From assembly GCA_036939975.1 (NCBI GenBank), contig JALLPB010001343.1, positions 1 through 10,299 on the forward strand: DNA of 10,299 nucleotides, in the 5' to 3' direction. Source of the DNA: Cyclostephanos tholiformis (Eukaryota; Bacillariophyta; Thalassiosirophyceae; Thalassiosirales; Thalassiosiraceae). Position 1 is the first letter of the stretch. The number at the start of each line of letters is the position of its first letter. Below, piece by piece: positions 6,537 through 10,299 of the stretch. The notes under the pieces were generated by a model. It was not told the DNA's origin and made no database searches. It was given only the letters and a program-made list of their open reading frames with translations. Position numbers and translations under genes: made by a program.

Positions 6537-9500
6537 ATGACAACCGACAATAACTATAAGACTTACGCAGATGTTGTAGGCATGGGTAGCCCCAGCATTC
6601 TCATCACGACGGCACGTGATGGGAGATCTCTCGGCGCGACGCTCAGCGACGGGAGCAATCTCGTCGCAAAGGCACGGGATGAGAGATCTCTCATCGCGAT
6701 GCCACGCGACGGGAGCCATCTCCTCGCGATAGCACGTGACGGGAGATCTCTCATCGCGATGCCACGCGACGGGAGCAATCTCATGGCGAAGGCACGGGAT
6801 GAGAGATCTCTCATCGCGATGCCACGCGACGGGAGCAATCTCCTCGCGATAGCACGTGACGGAAGATCTCTCATCGCGATGCCACGCGACGGGAGCAATC
6901 TCGTCGCGAAGGCACGTGACGGGAGATCTCTCGGCGCGACGCCACGTGATGGGAAAGCTACCGTCGCGAAGGCACGTGACGAGAGATCTCTCATCGCGAT
7001 GCCACACGACGGGAGCAATCTCGTCGCGAAGGCACGTGACGGGAGATCACTCGGCGCGACGCTCAGCGACGTGAGCAATCTCGTCGCGAAGGCACGTGAC
7101 GGGAGATCACTTGGCGTAGAATGCGCTGATTTTCTTGATCAGAAGGTAGAGGTTTCTCAGGAGGTGGACTACCAACGGCGTGAGGAGTTCGATCGTGCTT
7201 CTCAAGAGAACATACATCTGAAGAAAAAGCTAGACCAGTTAAGTGGAGAGCTTCGTCGCGCCTCCCAAGAGAATATGAAGTTGGATAATATAACTAAAAT
7301 CAACTCGTTGCTGGAGGCCAAAATAGGACGCTTGGAAGCCACAATACAAGACCAGATGAATGTCATGGCGGCTGCTAGGATCAGTGAGGCTGAAGCAGAG
7401 AAAAATCTGAGCAGAGTTTTAACGTTGAACGCGGATCTCGAGGTCGAAGTTGCATCTCTGAGAAATCAGTTAGAGAGTGAACGGAATCAAGTTTATTACA
7501 ACAAAACGCAAGCAGCGAACCATTGCTTTCAGTGCGAGAATGACGAGGCAAGGCATCAGCTCCAGCAGAGCTTAAACCACGAGAGATTGGCTGAAGCAGA
7601 CATAGCGAGTGGTGTGGAAAAAGAAAATAATTCAATTCTCGACGAGGGGGTGGATGTTATTGAGGTCGTCGCCAAAGCTACTCACACTTCCGGTGAGATG
7701 ATATCAGTTAACAAAGTTACCAATAAAAAACGCAAAAGGGGGCGTAGGGGTGGGAAAAAACGTTCAGCGAGGAGGAGGACCAAACTGTTCCATCCACAAT
7801 CATGTTGCATCAACGAGCTGCATTCAAAGGTGAGAAGCAATAGTGGAGAGGGGGCTGATCCGAATACGACGACTCGCCCCGGCTCTGTTCGCAGCAGTCT
7901 TTGTTTCAGCGGTGGGGGTGGTGGCGGGGTATCCCCCCAAGTCGACGATGTTGGTTGTACTTTGCGGGACACGGTTGAATCGTTTGGGGGCGACAACGAG
8001 AAGGTCAGCGAAGACGTTGACGTCAACGGGATGAAAGAAGATTGTTCTGACGTTGTTGCAACCGGAAATGGCGACGGTCGCCGGGACACGTTTGAATCCT
8101 TCGTGATGAATTATCGCAAGAGCAGTAGTAGCTCATCGGAAGGGTTGGAGGGCGAGTTGGAATTGAACTCGGGATTCTATGATGACTATGATTGTGACGA
8201 ACATGACGACTGCGACGAAGATGGTGGATGTTTAGAAAACGACGATCCACGCCTCGATGGCATGCGCGGGGGTGATGCTGGATACGTCAATTTCGTTGAT
8301 ACCAACGACAACCATGACGTTGTTGGCGAGCGCGAGCACGGCGTTAGGGCATCGAGGAGGGGGAAGGAGAATGAATACTCGGCTGTCGCCGACGCATCAG
8401 CCGTCGGAAGTAGGGGGAAACGTAACAATGACAACAACGACTGGGACAATGGCAACGAAGTTTATCAAAAATCGGAGTACGAACTGTTACGCGAGAGAAA
8501 CATCATGAGAAACAACGCTCGGTTAAGAGAGTTGGGATTGCTCCACGATATAAGTACCCCGGAGGTCTGCGATAGAATGAGTGATGGTAGTGATTTGGGT
8601 CGAGTTAGGCGGACGACTATGAAGATGACCCTGGTTGAGGGCAAACGTCAAAGTACATTGAAGAACACCTATACCACGAGGAAATCGAGTAGGCTGTTCA
8701 CACCGGTGTTAAGATACACCGATGGTAGTGGGACAACATCTTCTTTTCAGAGCAATGGAGTGACGAGAACAGCAAATGCAGCGGAGGAATTTACTGTTTC
8801 GCCCATTATGGAATGCCAGATTTCGACGAGCAAAGGTGTTAGTGGCAAAGAAATCAATAATGGCCCAACGAAAGAAGATGTTATATCTGGTGTTTCTTAT
8901 AAAAAAAGAAAAAGCCAACCAGGGAACCTACGATTATATGAGTTGGTTGAATCCAATGTCAAAGAATATATCAAATCAAGTTCTTCTACTAATTCTAAGG
9001 GAAAGATTATCAATCACATTCTCACAACAATGAAGAAGGAGGGCCGTCAATTTTTTATTAAGTCCAAAAATGAATGGATTAAGCTTACCGACGGGCATGC
9101 CCGGAAGGCTATTCAGGATTTGTTGTACAATAAAAAAAGATCAGGAACGATTCATATGGGAACACCAGAAATGAAAGACACACTGGTGAGGAATTCTCGT
9201 TCTCATAAAAATTGGAATGACGAGGACACCACACAACTTGTAGAGTTTGTCAAAGGCTACAAAGATGACGACAGAGTGGCATGGAATCTTATTGCCGGGA
9301 GGTTACATCGCACCGAACTTGCTTGTCAGAAAAGGATGGATACAATTAAACGAGATGGAAATTATTGGGAAGAGAGGGATGGTGAGCATTTCTTTCATAT
9401 TATTTGATATGCATGTGCAATTATCTAATCTTCTTTTCATCCTTCTAGAATTGTTGAGTAAAATATATAGTCAAAAAAAGTTGACGGATGAAAATATTCC

Positions 9501-10143
9501 AAGTGAATTCTTATTGACAAACCTATTCAGACAAGATGGTCTCTCCAACTTGTCTTTTGTAAAATGCAAGGAAAGAGGTTACAATGGTATACATTTCTCC
9601 CCAGTTCATCCCAACAAGTTGGCAACCTTCGATAGGAGCGTGTTTGATGAACTTTACAAGAATATTATTCAAGACCTCGGAGATGATGAAATTTGGACGA
9701 TCAACAATTTGAATGGTAAAAAATGCATTATGTCTGATAGATTAGCACGGCGTGTGCACAATTTCAAGGATGATCAAGGGGGAGCAGCGGTGCCCCATAT
9801 TCTTGACCCCACGAGTGAGGTTTGGCGTGAATTAATTCATGACAATGTTTATTTATGCAACAATATATGTAAAGCAGCATGGAAATTTAGAACTGGAAAA
9901 GACAGAGCACAGATGTATGGTCATGAAAATAAAACATACGGAATCGGGTGTTACATGTACATAGTAACACCCGATGAATGTAGTTTGTCAGGTTTCGTTG
10001 ATGTTGGGATAGGTCTGGGAGAAACTCCACATTTGGATAACTTTGGAAAATCAAGAGTTCCTGTGAAAATTGGTGGATGCTACAAAGTTACATGGAATGG
10101 GAGAGGTATTCGGAATGCAGTTTTCCAATGGTTACGCTTATAA
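6537..10143 (+). CDS. Nuclear protein with decapeptide repeats, coiled coil, divergent DUF6824 and Myb/SANT domains; two exons, 1179 codons
   Basis: Start: ATG at 6537 in AACAATGAC context; the TTG further upstream is not a eukaryotic start. Exons are 6537-9381 and 9449-10143; splicing completes a Glu codon and keeps the frame. Domains from the ATG: 17 ten-residue repeats of RDG(R/S)(S/N)L(I/V)A type (about 22-191); coiled coil with two RASQEN motifs (209-357); strongly basic NLS (397-416); acidic Ser/Asp-rich region (480-600); a YELLRERNIMRNNARLRELG motif (647-666) followed by RKSSRL (715-720), resembling the YExxRxxNIxxN...LGL plus RxSxRL pattern seen in WDR76-like proteins; divergent DUF6824 (777-867: PTKEDV, QPGN, YELV, GRQFF, EW); Myb/SANT with spaced tryptophans (890-943); and an unrecognised C-terminus (950-1179). 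Inference: a nuclear, probably self-associating DNA- or chromatin-binding protein. DUF6824 here lacks the usual GRGG-like segment, where it reads SGVSYKK. Confidence 0.8.
6601..7110 (+). repeat. Tandem array, 60-bp higher-order unit of two 30-bp units (17 x 30 bp)
   Basis: The array has a strict 60-bp period made of two related 30-bp halves. One encodes a (L/V)AKARDG(R/S) form and the other an IAMPRDGSN form. Seven 60-bp units carry AGATCT at the same place, and the array contains eight CACGTG palindromes. Unit changes keep the frame and preserve RDG in most copies; exceptions are RDE, SDG, SDV and HDG. Variants such as the KAT unit near 6955 and the GATLS units at both ends suggest unequal crossover within the array. 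It encodes the N-terminal repeat domain of the nuclear protein. Confidence 0.92.
9382..9448 (+). other. Spliceosomal intron, 67 bp
   Basis: The intron starts GTGAGC after GGGATG and ends CTTCTAG. A TCTAATC branch-point-like sequence precedes a pyrimidine-rich tract (TTCTTTTCATCCTTC). Reading through would give a TGA in the intron after DGEHFFHII. Removing the 67 bases is phase 1 (G|AA) and joins the Myb-domain frame to the 230-codon frame that ends at 10143. The length and A/T-rich content are typical of small stramenopile introns. Confidence 0.85.
9943..9975 (+). other. Perfect 12-bp inverted repeat (hairpin) inside exon 2
   Basis: ATCGGGTGTTAC (9943-9954) and GTAACACCCGAT (9964-9975) are exact reverse complements separated by a 9-base loop, ATGTACATA. 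The stem lies in the coding sequence for GIGCYMYIVTPDE. In mRNA it would be a stable hairpin. Whether it has a function is unknown. Confidence 0.7.
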
Positions 10144-10299
10144 TGTTATTTAGTTAAAACGCTATCGCACACGCCCTTTTCAACACGCCTATTGCGACCT
10201 CGATGTCGTTCCCTTTCGGTGGGACGCACGAACGAGGCCCGAATCGGCGAACGGATGTCCCTATCCCCCCCAGCCCCCCCCCCCCCGCGCATATCGTTC
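10144..10299. other. GC-rich downstream flank with C runs, no assignable gene
   Basis: Past the stop at 10143 the composition turns sharply GC-rich and ends in runs of 7 C (10265-10271) and 13 C (10274-10286). Two minus-strand frames are open from the window edge down to stops at 10146-10148 and 10154-10156, so the end of a convergent gene could lie here. Neither frame shows a recognisable motif, and GC-rich sequence stays open easily by chance. Confidence 0.3.

Noticed and set aside
6531..7078. Minus-strand open frames of 158 and 171 codons opposite the decapeptide array
   Set aside because: They exist because a stop-free 30-bp unit repeats in multiples of three. The sense frame continues into coiled coil, NLS and known domains, while these end with the array.
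6601..7110. CRISPR-like periodic repeat (30/60 bp)
   Set aside because: The units are contiguous with no unique spacers, the frame is coding, and the genome looks eukaryotic.
9247..9448. Separate gene starting upstream of exon 2 in its own frame
   Set aside because: That part of the frame is the out-of-phase shadow of the Myb-coding exon, and the GTGAGC...CTTCTAG intron joins the two frames precisely.

Overview
The window looks like nuclear DNA of a diatom, probably a centric species. The evidence is a divergent DUF6824-type domain (a family I know mainly from diatoms) joined to a Myb/SANT repeat, a 67-bp GT-AG intron, a half class C (metabotropic) seven-helix receptor with a helical-repeat tail, and Ser/Pro-rich low-complexity proteins without bacterial gene organisation. 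There are no ribosome binding sites, operons, rRNA, tRNA or CRISPR arrays that I can support. The species assignment is inference.

Layout. (1) 1-49 is an uninterrupted G run. Directly behind it, 51-2243 (+) encodes the last four helices of a class C GPCR-like domain fused to a TPR-like cytoplasmic region and a Ser-rich tail. The 5' half of this gene is missing. (2) 2244-3684 is a 1.4-kb gap with no convincing gene. It holds an 18-bp perfect palindrome, a 15-bp tandem duplication and one startless but protein-like open frame. (3) 3685-5947 (-) encodes a four-helix membrane protein with a long, disordered, Pro/Ser-rich tail. A 22-G homopolymer at 4056-4077 probably breaks its reading frame, and a further 116 residues of plausible C-terminus lie in the next frame. 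Its 5' end is not resolved. (4) 5990-6536 is the divergent intergenic region, with several direct repeats, an 11-bp inverted repeat spanning 167 bp and an E2F-like site. (5) 6537-10143 (+) is a two-exon gene of 1179 codons. In order it encodes 17 decapeptide repeats, a coiled coil, a strong nuclear localisation signal, acidic low-complexity sequence, a divergent DUF6824 domain, a Myb/SANT domain and a 230-residue C-terminus I do not recognise. (6) 10144-10299 is GC-rich, with C runs and no assignable gene.

Genes 1 and 2 converge; genes 2 and 3 diverge. Nothing ties the three into one pathway: a membrane receptor, a membrane protein of unknown role and a nuclear DNA-binding protein. The most novel object is the third gene. 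Its domain combination and its decapeptide array, whose DNA carries eight CACGTG palindromes and is open on both strands, are not an architecture I can name. Long G/C homopolymers recur (49 G, 22 G, 11 C, 13 C) and coincide with the two places where gene models break.
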